Positions 50,236-62,144 are shown, numbered from the stretch's first letter. The stretch: 64,000 bases of DNA from Atrina japonica (GCA_030159075.1 BROG01000540.1:395501-459500), one strand, 5' to 3'. Program-made: numbers and translations. The notes: generated by a model from the letters alone, not told the origin.

Positions 50236-53200
50236 CTGCAAGGCAGAGAAACAAGGTATGCTAAATTTGAAATAAGTTAGGCAAGGACTATAAATTTGAC
50301 ATTTTTCTAGTTTTTCAGTTTAATGCACCTATTGGTTTTTTCCGAAATATCATAAAAGAAACATTTCGAAGTGCAATTATGTACTTATCTACTCAGACAT
50401 CTGTTTGAATCTATTGTTTATTACTGTTTTACATCCCACAAAATATCTTTATGAAAATGTAACTTACTATAGATGATGAATTTCTGCAAATTATCATCTG
50501 TTAATGATTTCGTGACAATGTAGTGATTTTTTTTCAATGTGTCAACCAACTTTTGTTATAATACAAATGTCTTTTGACTTTAAACTTGTATTTCAAACCC
50601 TTGATAAAGGAACAGTCACTGCCTATTTTACAGAAATCTGTTTTTTTCCATGCCAGACATCCACCCCAAGGCATTCTGCTCACATGGTAAAGGCTCTTAC
50701 TACTAAGCCACTTCGACAATTACAACTGACAATAGCAAATGAGACAGTGTGGAATCTCTATCTCTTAGTCAGCAGAAATTGATATAAATTTGTATGCCAA
50801 AAATGAAAAAAAGTGTTGATTTTATTTGCCAATCAATAATAATGTCTCTTGATATACTTTATAAAAATTGCGAATGAGTTATTTTAAATCTCAAAGTTTG
50901 CTATAATTACCTTCACTCTAGGAGATCCAGACACAATGGGTACTGATCCTAACATTAGAGGTCGCCATAATTTTTCTGTAATGTAGTCATTACAAACACC
51001 ATTTTCCATTGCAATAGAGAATTTATATTTTGCATTCAGTTGATAGAAGTCATTATGTTCCATACCTTCGATTGGATACTTTAAACTGACAAAAGAGAAA
51101 AGAAAATACAAAAGTGAATATTTTGATAATAATTTTAGTGAACAGTTTAACCTGCCTTAGTGACCCACTGAATTGAGAGACTACCTGTCTTATGTGACCT
51201 TAATGTGTGGCTCCCAATGTATATTAATATATATTTTTTAACCTGAATTAAGAGACCACCTGTCATATGTGACCCTTTTCACTTCTTCCCTTGGATGGTC
51301 TCTTAAAACAGGTTTGCCCTTTGACTGTATTTTTACAATAATTTTATATTCAGAGTCAATAAATGACATGGTCAAAGTCCTTACAAGGACCTTGCCAGTT
51401 ATCTGGGCCAGTTTTTAGTAGTGAATGAGAGAACCCCATTACAATGTAATTGGGAAGAGACCACCGGCCCTCTGCAGGTAAACTGCAAAACTTTCTTACA
51501 AAATCATCAAAGCTACCAGTGGGACTCAAACCAATGCTAAGTAGGTGAGAGACTTCATGGTTTAAAGCACGATGCTCTTAGCACTTGACAACGGAGGCCC
51601 CCTTCATTATTGATGATATAATATAAATCTGGTGCAGATCAATGATGTCTTATAAATCCAGCATCAAAATGATGGTTGAAAGTATTTACTTAACTTTCTA
51701 CTGATACCTGCACTGTGTTTGGTTTGTTTACATTTTGGTTATCAAAATTAAAATCATTTTAACTTTTGAATTCTGTTACTTAAAAAAAGAACAGTTTCCG
51801 CAATGTTTTTAGTTTTAAGTAGTAAGACGATAAAAAAACAAGAGCTCAGCATCAAAGACAGATGTTCACTTACAAAATATAAGTCACAATGGTAAGAAAA
51901 TAGTTTGCACCTATCAAATCTAATGCTGTGCAATAAATTTCCGATAACACTACCATATGTTCCCGTCAATAGTTTGAAGATTTCTTTTTCAATGTTGTAC
52001 TTTCGTTTCATCAAATTGTTTTTATTCAATCCGGATTTGACGGAGAAATATACTATTAAATATTTGATTATATAATTGAAAATCTTAACTGTGATGCCTG
52101 AAGCCAAACGATTTATAGTTCCACTATAATTAACTTGTATTTTATACAAAGTGAAATTGGAGATGTGTAAACTAGGACTGCTAAGATTATACAATCATTC
52201 AGACACGCAATGTTTGTTCTCCCTTTCTTTTCTTTGGATTTAAACATGTTTTTTTAAGTTTAAAGTGGATTTAAGGGCAGAAGCTTCTCATTCCAAACGA
52301 TGAATTGGTTATAAAACATCAATTTCAAAACATCTTAGGAAAACCAGAAGCAAAATAAAAGATTTTAAGATTTTGTTTAAATTGCATTATTATTGAAAAT
52401 GTTTCATTACAACTGCATCGATGCATATCAATCCACTGCATTATAGTAATTCCAGAAAATACCAGTAGGTATTCAATGTTTAGCTAATTATTTTCTATCT
52501 AAAATATGTATATATACATAGGCTGTAATTATAAGTACATGTACATTGTAGAATTCAAGTTTGACACTGATATAATTAGCATTAACACGTCAGTGCTAAA
52601 TCCTATAAATTTCTTTGAAATAAAGGAATCTCAGGTTTCTTGCTTTTGGGTTTGAACCTGGTATTAGTGGTAACTGCATGTTGATCAATTAATTCTAAAA
52701 CACCTAAAATTAAGTTTTGAAGGTGATGATAGAGGAAGATAAAAGATTGAGATTTGAGTGACTGTTAAAAACTACATCAATATACCTATTCAGTGCAAAC
52801 ACTAGCTCTTTCCAATGATAAAATCCTGAAAAACCTCTACTTTCTGGAGTTCTAAATTGGTAACCAATGACTGATTCATTATAATTTATCTAAAAGTGAA
52901 AAGGTCGAAATTGGAATAGAATAAAAGATTTAAAATTTTGCATTAGGTCTAATCCTGGGATATTTTTTAATCAAAATGACAGCCTGTATGTCTTTAAATT
53001 ACATAAACAGCATATTGTCCAATAGCACCAGTATACTAAACAACCGTGTTTTCACATATGCATTGATGTCAAGCGTACATGAGGTAGAAATTCTTCCAAA
53101 AAATAAGAAATCAACAATTAATTTCCAGTCAAAAGGAAGGAAACTGATGGAATTGATCATTTCAACAATTGTTTTCATACTGATTAAGCAGCAAATTCAG

Positions 53201-56200
53201 CTATACCATGGGATAAAATATACATGTATCTACAATAAAACCTTTTTAATAAATAACATTTTTCATAATGTCAGAAATAATGCGTTCTTCCTAGAATTTG
53301 TGTATTGGATCAAAATGGTTTTTTTTGTATAAACTTATGCTTTTTAACATTACATGATGAGTTGAATATAATAACACTGACCTAAAATGAAATAAATTGC
53401 CAAAAAGCGTCATCTTATAATTGAATGATTTTCTGATAGGTTTATATATAGTTTGTATATAAATCAAAGATACCAATCTAGAGGTATGATCAGGTACACA
53501 TTCCCTGTCAACCAGTCATAACTGCTATGAATCAACAGTTAAATTCAAATGAAATAATTGAGCTCAGTCGGTAGCCCGCTCGACATTTGATCATGAGATC
53601 GTGAGTTCCAGTCCACCAGGCGGCAGGTTGGTTTCCTGTCTTTCGGATAAGACAGTAAAAACCGAGGTCCTGTCTCACAGTAGGTGTCGGCACGATTAAA
53701 GAACCCTCACTGCTCAATGCCCGTAAGTGCCTAGCATAGGCCAAAATTTGAAGCCCTTCACCGGCATTTGGTGACATCTTCATATGAGTGAAATATTCTT
53801 GAGTGGGCTGTTAAACAACAATAAAACAAAAAAAATTGAGGAATTGATTCTTGCCATAATTAGTAAAGATAATTCAATAAACACCTTTAATGCTTATAAT
53901 GAATTCTACCTTTTAGATGCACCTAATGAATCTTGTGAAACTTTGCTGATCTTTTATATGAAAGCTAAATTCCAACAAAGTCAATGATAAAATACTAGAA
54001 ATGCCGGAATGGCAATTTATTTGTAGCAACTGAAACAGGTCCACATTTATCGACTGAATTACTTTTTACATTTGATTTATGGGCAGAGAGATATATTTTG
54101 CATAGCTTCTTAAAGCACTTACATTTACTGAATATATCTTCAGCAGTAATTTTAGAAACAGCAGTACTCCTAGGTACATCTTGGTAACCTCCTATTCCTC
54201 CCCACTGGATCCTTGAGAAATACTTAATAAAATCACAGACTGGGAGTAACTTGAAATGAATTAGACCCTGCATAGGCTGTTTGTCATATTCACAGAATTA
54301 TCACCATATCGTGAATATATAGCGAATATTACCATGGCAATTTATTTTCCCCATTACAGTACTGTTATTCACTCCTTCCTTTCGTATTTCTGCAGTAGTC
54401 AGAACCCAGAATTCAACCTTAGTAGCAGTATCGCTATACTCTCCTACTAACCCACTGATAGCAACCCCAGCTCCTAATGATAACGCGCTAGAATTAAACA
54501 AATTTTAATGTCTGTTGTTTTAAAGTCTCTATTTCCGGCATCATTTATTTCAGAATATTTATGTATTATATACTATCTGAAAGAGAAATAAATGTACTTT
54601 CCATTGATATGTATTTTGTTGTTGTTTATTTGTGTAAATGTGATGATTTTGCAAGGTAAAAATAAAAATTGGCACTTTTTTCATCAACACTGCTGCAGTG
54701 ATGGCTGCGCAGTTCAACAGGCTATGTAATCAAACTCATTTGCAAGTGCCTAAATGTTAATGAATATTTATGAAATAAAGAATGAATTTTTTTTATGTCA
54801 TGGAAGTTGAACATTTGTAAAAAAAACCAATTTTTTTTAGAGGTTGCAGAAAAGAATCTTTGAAGACGATTTGCATAACCGTTATTAGGTATTGCACTAA
54901 TGCATCCATATGTTCATCCATATTTAAAAAGATCATGTTCTAACTTAGAGTTTGAAATATTAATCAATATTCTACAACATGATTTACTACCTCGCATCGA
55001 GCGTCAAACATTTTCAATGCACCGGTGCAGTTGAAGTCGACCCATGCTTCAGTTGGTGCCATCTTGGATTTAACCTCTGGGTGACAGGTTAACAAATTGA
55101 CTATTGGAATCCACTATATTTAGGATGAATTATACACAATTCCTAAGATAATCAATTAAAAATGTTTGGACTTCTAACAAAATGATAATATGTCTTTTTA
55201 AGAGCTCTAGATCTACTTACATCTCCAGAGATTTTTTTTTCTCAAATCATAAATGCCAGATTTGTACTGTTGAAATTTCGAATGTCCAGTAAGCCTGTTT
55301 TTTAAGATAGTATATGCCTTTAAACTGGCCTACTAACATCATTATTCAGTAGTCTATGATAAAAGCAGCGATATATAAAGCTGAATCAACAATTCTGCTC
55401 ATGCAGAACTCAAGCTCAATTAACTTTTCAGAATTCTAAAGCAAAAAAAACAAAAAAACAACAACAACAAAAACACAATATTTATTCTGTAACTGGACTT
55501 GTTTGCATATTGAATGGATAAATTTGTAAATAATAATCCAAATAATAATATTCATTGCTCAATTTTAGAAATCCCGAAAAATATTTATATAATTATTTTA
55601 TTGTAAATTATTTAATTATGTACATTTTGTCATAATCACATTTATATCAAATAGATAGAAAAGAAAAGACTCTGTTGTTCTGAAGTTGAACTTCTATAAT
55701 CTTCTGACAACAGCACTGTTGTTAATAAAGGACAGTTATCTATTTTTTTTGTTTTTGGTTTTTTTTTTGCTTTTCTTGTCTAATACAGAATGTTTATAAC
55801 AGTTTTTTGACTGCAAAAATAGATTCAGAATGAAAAAAGCATGCTGGGTGCAAAAATTTAGAAAGATATCTCAAGTAATAAAGAAATTACGTGAACAAAA
55901 TGAAAATGTGCAGTTCATCAACGGTTCTGCAAAATACAATTTTTTGCTTTTCTTGTTCAATTTTTACAAAGAAATAGTGGTCATAAAAGTTTTTTGACTG
56001 CAGCAATGAATTCAGCATGAAAAAATCATGAAGGGTGAAAAGTTTATAAATATAACTCAAGTAATAATGAAATTACATGAAAAAAAAATGAAAATGTGTT
56101 TCTCTTCTTTGTTCTTTGACAAGGCAGCCTCCTTATGTAGACTAGTAATCTAGTAGAAGAAACTCCAGAAAATGACCGGATTTTCCAAACTTAAAATTGG

Positions 56201-59200
56201 CGTAAGTTTTGACAAAATTAAGATGTCTAAATAATTTAAACTGTTTTGGGAAGGGTTTAATTAGCTCTACAAGAAAGCCGACCTGGCTCAGATGGTTGCG
56301 CACTCGACTCTTGATCGTGAGATTGTAAGTTTGAGTCCAGCTGGCGGCAGGTTGATTTCTTGTCCTTCGGATGGAACAGTAAAAACTGAGGTCCCGTGTC
56401 ACAGTAGGTGTCGGCACGTTAACAACACTCACTGCTCAATGGCCATAAGTGCCAAGCATAGGCCAAAATTTGAAGTTCTTCACCAGCATATGGTGACATC
56501 TCCATATGAGTGAATGATTCTTGAGTGGGGCGTTAAACAACAATAAACAAACAAACAAACAAGCTCTACAAGATCATTACAATATTAAACAAGGTAGATC
56601 ACTAAAAAATTTTGAGCTGGGGTTGCTACCATTAGACCGATAAAATATAACATAAAATAAAAAAGAAAAAGAAAATAAAAACATAAAATATAAGCTAATA
56701 CTTACTGTTCAGGAAGATCTTTATTATGTATGCATCTACCATAGCTATCCACCTTCAAATGTTTCATCAACATTTCAACATAATGATCTCTGTCCGATGG
56801 CGTTCCACAGTCACTTTGAGTGTATATTACTGGTGCTAGCTCTTTCAAATATTCGTTTTTTAATTTTGTTGGGACTAAATATTTCACACCTTCAAGCCAC
56901 TCTCTACTTTCGACATACTGTGTTGTGATAGGAAAGTGAGATTCTCTTTTGAATGTACTAGTATGATTAAATAATGTCATGATTTCGCTAAAAGAAAATA
57001 AATAATTATTTTTTGGAGATTCTTCGTGTAGTAGACCCCATTCATGATGTGGTTTTCTGGGAACAGGTAGGTCTTCTCCTTTCATATCTGTACCATAAAA
57101 CATGAAAACCTGAATCGAAAAAAAGGTGAAAACAAAAATTTAAGATTTAGATATTACTTACATAAAAACAATGTTGTCAGTTAATAGACAGTTATCATTT
57201 AACTATACGGGGTGTCCATTTCATATCTGTCATTCTGCTTGTCAATCAGACTTCTACATCCCCCCATCCCCACACACATTTTTAATAAAATACACATTTA
57301 TTGCTGTCCTGCTGAAAACAAACAAAAAATGAAATATATTTGATGTGACACTTTTAAAAGTAAGACTAGTAACGGTTACTTCATGACTTCAAGAGAGCTT
57401 TGATTGGTTGTCATTTGACAAGTCAAACTCATTACGAAAAACTGGAATTTAAAGGTTCTCTTTCAGGAAGTTTCATAACATTTATATATATATATATAAG
57501 CAAAACCAACATACAATGATGTCATGACTCATAACTTACATAATAATTTGAAGAATTATTGTGAAAAAAATATATATGTATCATATTTATATTAACAATT
57601 GTTCAGTTATATGGTTGTGGCCAGTTTTTTAATGGTAGAGGAGAGAACCCAGCTATGTACCCAGAAAGAGACAAATGGACTTCTGCAAGTAAACTGGCGG
57701 TCTAATTCCCCCCAGAATCAGCATAGCCCCCATGATGATCAGAGGTGAGAGACTTCATGGTTTAATAAAGCATGGTATTCTAACCACTCAGCCTTGGAGG
57801 CCCCCTAAAATTATGTGAAAGTGCACCTTTGAAATTTCAGAGCCAATAAAAATATATAAACATTTCAATCTTTGCTATCATTCCGATATTTTTGTTGTTA
57901 TATAAGATCCCTACCGTATTGGACCCATTAACCGCCCAAGTCCCTACAAGTGCCCATCACCCTTTTTACATACGATTGAGAATCTTTTCTAGCTGGTTGA
58001 CAAGATGTGCACGCCAAAAAAAAATGTAAGTAACAGTTTTATATGTAGTCCCAGCAACAGAATTAAGTTGACTTGTGTCCTCAGTAATAACTACAACAAC
58101 TTTACCATTGTGCCAAATGTTTTACGTCAGTTTAAGTATTAACTGATCCCATTAAGCGCACACCCCTTTTTCCTGATTTGTGTAGTGCCCTGGGTACCAA
58201 ATGGGTCAAATACGTTAACCAATTCTTCATGATCTTCACAAGACATGCTGTAATTACCTTTGTTTTCGGATGATTCCTATAATGTCTATTGATAGTAAAG
58301 TAGCATTTGACATTTCCACATGTTCTGTACCTTCCTGGTTCCCCAGTAAATGGAGTCCACCATAAAATGATTGGTTCTTTTATATCTTCTTTCATTCTTC
58401 TACTCTCTTCTTCAGGATCTAATTCTGTTTTATCTGTGAAAGATGAAAAATAAAGACTTCATCTTGAATAGTTTCTATATGACATTTGTTTAACTGGTGT
58501 TTTTAATGTCATTTTCTATTATATTATATGGTGGCAGATTTACTGATAAATTAACCCAAATCTTTGGCAGTTGAGATGACATCATTTCTCATATTAGCTC
58601 AAGGAAGATCCATAACTCTTGCAGATAAATGGTAAGCCACATTATGGTTTAAAACACAATGCACTAACAACTAAACCATTGAAAGCCTTTCCAATGTTAT
58701 TGAGCAGTGAACACCTACCAGTCACCCAAGAATCATGAGAAGGCCCCTTAAATTTGAGATTGAATTAATTCCAAATAAATTTCCAAAACAATACTTAAAC
58801 ACACTATAAATACAATTATTAAAACAAGACCTGTCTGCTTCAGTAATTGTAGTATGTTTTGGTCATTTTTCAACAAACTTAAGTTATTCGTAGTTAATCT
58901 ATAATAATAATACATAAATCAAATGATGTTATAGAATACATGATTTAAATAAATAATACAACATTTGTAACTTGCTCATTGTGGTGTGTTTCAGCCTCAT
59001 TTCAGTCTGTTTCGGTAATTCTAGTGTGTTTCAGTAAATTACACTACTGCTATGGCATATCTATGTTTTAAAGCAATGTTTCTTGCCATATATAATAAGT
59101 TAAAATACACAAAAAGTTGTCTCTTAACTCAAGACAAGTTTCTTCCAAAGTTATTTCACCTTTTTTCTTTAATGGCATTGCAAAAAAATCATTGTAGCTG

Positions 59201-61141
59201 ACTGACTTGCTGGTGTTCACCTGTAAAACAAAAGAGAAATTATGTTAGCCAAGATACATGTGCATATATGTGTGAGAGAAATTTAGAAATATGCATTTCA
59301 ATGTCTTTCTCCTTCGGCTCAATCAGCAGAGCACCAGCTTTGGAAATCTGGAATTCTAGGTTCAAATTAATATCAACAGAAGGAAAATTTCTCTGTTATA
59401 TTGGGGCTCACATTAGGACTAGCTGGGTTTTCTCTGGCTTAGTGAATGTGATTGTCTTGAAACATTTCCATGGGTGAGAGTAACCACCTAAGTTTCCTAA
59501 CAAAGTTGCGAAGCCTCTTAAGTTGGAGGTATATATATATGGTGTTCCTAACAGCCTAAAGGTAGTAAGGACAAGAATTGCAAGCATAGAAGTTGGGTTA
59601 CAGGTTCAAATCTCAATGGAGGCAGTATTTTATATTATATACCAATAAGGAGAATATAAGGTTTTAACCATAGCACAGAATGATCTTTGGATCTTTTTAA
59701 AATCATTTGAATTTAGTCACAGGATGAAACAATATGCCAGTGCTGCAGATAAGCTGCCTTTTTGCATGTTGCAAAATCAAAGGATACGAAAGTAAATGAA
59801 ATATTGAATGCAGGGGTGAAAATTAATTGGTGCCCATTCGCCCGAGTCGACTGAATTTATGATCAGGCGAATTGTTAAAACGTACGAAGTTGCCCATTTA
59901 GCAAATTGATTTCAGGAATTTTTTGCCACTTTTTGTGGCCGTTATTGGGTCCATTTCCAGTTGGAAATAGTATCTGTTTTTTCTTAATATTGGTCCTTAA
60001 AATTCCCAATCTGATGAAACTAAAATTTTGACATGTTAAGATCGAATGTTCGGTTTTATCAAAATGAAAGTAGAAGTACAATCAATCTGCATTTGACATT
60101 TCAAAAAAGCTTAAGTTTCAAAAGTGATTCATCCTACTATTTGTAGTTTAAATGGATTGCTAAAAACCAGTAACAAATTAAAATAATTATTTTATTGACA
60201 AGTAAATACATTAGTATTTACCTCATGGCCAAAAATGTCACAGAACACATTGTGTGTTGACTGTTGTTGCTTGCAGTTTAAGGAGGAAATGGAAGTTGGG
60301 TGTGTGTAATAAAAGAAACGATACCAAATGGAACTGAATTTCTGGATGTGTTAAAATGATGATACATGTACATGTAATACTATATACTGTATAAAAGTTA
60401 TAAAATCTTAATTAAATGTAGGTGAATGATAAAAGGAAAATCAGTTGTTGTGAATAAAAGTTTTAATGAGATACTTGAAATGGACAGATATTGTTTTAGA
60501 AAATGAAAACTTTTGTAATTTGCATCAATTTAAACACACAGTAGTCACATATATTTATTAAATTAACAATAAATTAATAAAACACAAAATTGACTCAAAT
60601 ATTTTTTTCTTTGCGGGCAATCAAATTTTCATGGCGGGCAAGCACAATATCAGTATAGCACTTGCCCGGCTGAGCAAGTTGTTAAAAATGTTAGGGTCAC
60701 AAACTGGTTAATTTTTTTTTCAAGTAAATAAATATGACGGGACCTTAACGGCTTAAGTTTAAATCTGGGCTCCCAGAATTTAAAACTTAGGAGCCCGTTT
60801 GGCTCCTGGGGATTTTTTCTTAATTTCCACCCTGGAATGTGTAACATACCCAATAGAATTCAGATCTAAATTACGCCTATAAAATTAAACAAGCTGGGTC
60901 TGATTTGATCCGTAATTTCTGTAGTCTAGGCCCTAGCACTAGCAGCAGCGATATGTAAAGCTGCATGCAGACTTACTTTTCCTGGTCTTTTATTAATTTT
61001 AAAGGTAAATAATAAAAACAATCAACCAAATGCATGTAAAATAAAACATACGAAATTTCCAAAAACAAGCAACAGGAAGACCAATATGAACAACAATAGA
61101 AAGGAAATCAGAAAACATCTGAAGATCTTGCTTGGCCGCAT
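49714..61141 (-). CDS. FUT10: Alpha-1,3-fucosyltransferase family (GT10), FUT10/FUT11-like, 6 exons
   Basis: Six exons join in frame into 475 residues (human FUT10 is about 479, FUT11 about 492). Residues 1-30 are a type II signal anchor: MRPSKIFRC, then a hydrophobic run FLISFLLLFILVFLLLV. A short stem follows. The catalytic part begins IILWWTPFTGEPGRYRTCG and includes LPVPRKPHHEWGLLHEESPK, YTQSDCGTPSDRD and VDSYGRC. The GT10 donor-binding signature is ENGVCNDYITEKLWRPLMLG at about 271-290. A Cys-rich end (EAFECFVCNR) follows. The enzyme should use GDP-fucose in the ER or Golgi lumen; FUT10 and FUT11 have recently been reported to O-fucosylate EMI domains. ITNKFL and NDAEYDRYL favour FUT10 over FUT11, by memory only. 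Where the family has VYYGSPS or VYRGSPS this protein has IVSGSPR. Confidence 0.9.
50598..50725 (-). mobile_element. SINE family 2, eroded copy
   Basis: AAAGGAACAGTCACTGCCTA, then CCACCCCAAGGCATTCTGCT and CTTACTACTAAGCCACTTCG, weakly follows the inverted family-2 SINE. Intron 5 of the fucosyltransferase. Confidence 0.45.
50911..51085 (-). CDS. FUT10: Fucosyltransferase exon 5 (GT10 signature, residues 244-302)
   Basis: HLKYPIEGMEHNDFYQLNAK, then FSIAMENGVCNDYITEKLWR and PLMLGSVPIVSGSPRVK. Joining to exon 4 across a 5.6-kb intron restores the family sequence without a gap. Confidence 0.93.
51142..51329. mobile_element. CAGTGAAACCTG-type element, copy 2
   Basis: Left end ACAGTTTAACCTG and right end ACAGGTTTGCCCTTTGACTG, then TA. 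Internal AGAGACCACCTGTCATATGT motifs resemble 41724-41891. Confidence 0.55.
51398..51604 (-). mobile_element. SINE family 3, inverted copy
   Basis: The reverse complement begins GGGGGCCTCCGTTGTCAAGT (degraded A-box) and continues CATGAAGTCTCTCACCTACT, GAGTCCCACTGGTAGCTTTG and GAGGGCCGGTGGTCTCTTCC. Confidence 0.7.
53563..53833 (+). mobile_element. SINE family 1, copy in fucosyltransferase intron 4
   Basis: CTCAGTCGGTAGCCCGCTCG (A-box), GTGAGTTCCAGTCCACC (eroded B-box), AAAACCGAGGTCCTGTCTCA, CCCTTCACCGGCATTTGGTG and GGCTGTTAAACAACAATAAA. Candidate flanking duplication AATTGAG (53556-53562 and 53834-53840). Antisense to the gene. Confidence 0.8.
53995..54501 (-). other. Unexplained long frame with two adjacent stops
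   Basis: One - strand frame is open from 54501 to 53995 except for TGA-TAA at about 54298-54303. The upper part reads SLGAGVAISGLVGEYSDTAT and FWVLTTAEIRKEG; the lower part reads IQWGGIGGYQDVPRSTAVSK and ITAEDIFSKCKCFKKL. The G/T-rich, less AT-biased composition differs from its flanks, and a + strand frame over 54331-54507 is open too. I do not recognise it; an old pseudogene or an organelle-derived insertion is possible. Confidence 0.3.
55388..55600 (+). mobile_element. Left-half copy of the long-inverted-repeat element
   Basis: GAACTCAAGCTCAATTAACT, then TATTTATTCTGTAACTGGAC and ATAATATTCATTGCTCAATT, matches 3190-3340. No right end is seen. Confidence 0.55.
56275..56561 (+). mobile_element. 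SINE family 1 with perfect 12-bp target-site duplication
   Basis: GGCTCAGATGGTTGCGCACT (A-box), GTAAGTTTGAGTCCAGCTGG (B-box), the usual family-1 body and a GGGGCGTTAAACAACAATAA tail with AACAAAC repeats. AGCTCTACAAGA flanks both sides (56263-56274 and 56562-56573). It is antisense in fucosyltransferase intron 4, about 145 bp past the exon 4 donor. Confidence 0.88.
56706..57109 (-). CDS. FUT10: Fucosyltransferase exon 4 (residues 110-244)
   Basis: VFMFYGTDMKGEDLPVPRKP, HHEWGLLHEESPKNNYLFSF, FNHTSTF (possible N-glycosylation), PITTQYVESREW, IYTQSDCGTPSDRDHYVEML and VDSYGRCIHNKDLPE. Ends in phase 2 at GAACA/GTAAGT. Confidence 0.93.
57613..57804 (-). mobile_element. SINE family 3, inverted copy
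   Basis: The reverse complement begins GGGGGCCTCCAAGGCTGAGT and continues CATGAAGTCTCTCACCTCTG, then a TTTACTTGCAGAAGTCCATT body and AACTGGCCACAACC. Intron 3 of the fucosyltransferase. Confidence 0.68.
58258..58433 (-). CDS. FUT10: Fucosyltransferase exon 3 (residues 51-109)
   Basis: KTELDPEEESRRMKEDIKEP, then IILWWTPFTGEPGRYRTCGN and CYFTINRHYRNHPKTK: the start of the catalytic domain, with the WWTPFTG motif of FUT10/11. Donor AAAG/GTAATT, phase 0. Confidence 0.9.
58505..58690 (-). mobile_element. SINE family 3, very eroded copy
   Basis: GGTAAGCCACATTATGGTTT, then AAAACACAATGCACTAACAA, and the upstream ATTATATGGTGGCAG end resemble the inverted family-3 consensus. Intron 2 of the fucosyltransferase. 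Confidence 0.35.
59160..59220 (-). CDS. FUT10: Fucosyltransferase exon 2 (stem, residues 31-51)
   Basis: VNTSKSVSYNDFFAMPLKKK. Only 61 bp, but the acceptor (TTTTACAG) and donor (AAAAAAG/GTGAAA) give exactly the phases required by exons 1 and 3. NTS is a possible N-glycosylation site. Confidence 0.7.
59290..59525 (+). mobile_element. SINE family 4 (tRNA-headed)
   Basis: CTTCGGCTCAATCAGCAGAG (A-box), ATTCTAGGTTCAAATTAATA (B-box), then TTCTCTGTTATATTGGGGCT, AGCTGGGTTTTCTCTGGCTT and CATGGGTGAGAGTAACCACC. Distinct from families 1-3; the same layout is familiar from mollusc genomes. Intron 1 of the fucosyltransferase, just upstream of exon 2. Confidence 0.65.
59811..60834. mobile_element. 1.02-kb non-autonomous element with CAGGGGTG ends
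   Basis: The left end CAGGGGTGAAAATTAATTGG and the right end (reverse complement CAGGGTGGAAATTAAG) are inverted repeats. GAATG occurs immediately outside both ends (59806-59810 and 60835-60839). Interior motifs such as CCCATTCGCCCGAG and GGCGGGCAAGCACAATATCA echo between the halves. No transposase frame. The ends resemble hAT elements, but the flanking duplication is 5 bp instead of 8. Confidence 0.65.
61052..61141 (-). CDS. FUT10: Fucosyltransferase exon 1 (signal anchor, residues 1-30)
   Basis: ATG at 61141-61139, then MRPSKIFRCFLISFLLLFIL, ending VFGNF at donor TTC/GTATGT, phase 0. A second ATG 14 bases upstream is in another frame and soon stops. Confidence 0.8.
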
Positions 61142-61859
61142 CCTCTTCTTCCCATGAACTGAACAGCAGGTCCAGCGAAAGCGTGCGTGGCAGCAGAGAT
61201 AGGCCTATCGGTAGTGCGATAGTCGCGTATGTAAACAAACCTGTTTAAGTTCTCATATTTACATTTGAATGAAACAGTAGAGTATGTTCTTAAAACTCAT
61301 TGAATTTTACATATTGAACAAGCAAATCAAACAGGATCTGATGGAAATCGTTGAATCATTTCACGACATAGGACTATGTGGTAAACTTCCGCGGTTCGTC
61401 TAAAAAGAGGGAAAATATTACCGTTCAAGCCGCATTTGAGCTGACACTACTAATCAACGAAGAGTCACAACCGTAGACTTCCTATGATTAATACAATATG
61501 CAGTTACTTGGGTTCTTCTTAAGATAACGAAAAATAAACACTTTCTAAATGGTGCAAAAACATTACTCTACGCATATTTCCGGAAATATAATTCAAAATT
61601 CGATCAGTTGCTGAAGAAAAAAGAATATCTGTTATCAGTTGGGCAGATTAAGGATCTTATATTTCCGGAGAGCGATATCGATCTATTTTTATACAATTGT
61701 AACTTAAAATTGTTCATTTAAGATTTAAAATTATTATTATTAAGTTTCAGCGCCATGTCTGTGAACATCGAAAAATTTTGAAAAACCATCCCTATAATCG
61801 TCCCTAACGTTTAAATCTGTATAACATTGACATTTCGTGAAAATCCCGAAACGACCATC

Positions 61860-61995
61860 TTTTGGCAGAATTGTCCATTATGACGTCACAATTAAATGGA
61901 CTGTCTAACATTTATATGATTTTGACGTCGCAATTAAAAAACGTCAAAATGAACATTGAGAGCCACGTATCAAACGATAGGTCAATGACGGTTAA
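61860..61995. repeat. Diverged relative of the 185-bp inverted-repeat element
   Basis: ATTATGACGTCACAATTAAA, then ATATGATTTTGACGTCGCAA, AATGAACATTGAGAGCCACG and GATAGGTCAATGACGG follow 28510-28630. Both contain a palindromic arrangement around TGACGTC or TGATGTC. Confidence 0.6.
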
Positions 61996-62144
61996 AAGGT
62001 GTTATAAGATCATAACATAATCCCGACGTATAATCACACGACACACGATACTGAGTTTGGCATATTAGATTGGTGCAAAATAAAAAAAACAGACAGAACC
62101 GAGGCGCCAATATTTATAAATTTATGTTTGTAGACTTAATGCAG

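Larger units (their letters stand above)
51086..56705 (-). other. Intron 4 of the fucosyltransferase (5.6 kb)
   Basis: Holds an inverted-repeat element, three SINEs and an unexplained open region (53995-54501). A 146-codon frame at 51754-52194 (-) lacks an ATG at its start and any family resemblance. The stretches 51610-53540, 54520-55380 and 55600-56270 show nothing recognisable. Confidence 0.7.

Noticed and set aside
60999..61238. 79-codon - strand frame with hydrophobic end
   Set aside because: It overlaps fucosyltransferase exon 1 in another frame; the frame beginning at 61141 gives a proper signal anchor and the phase needed by exon 2.
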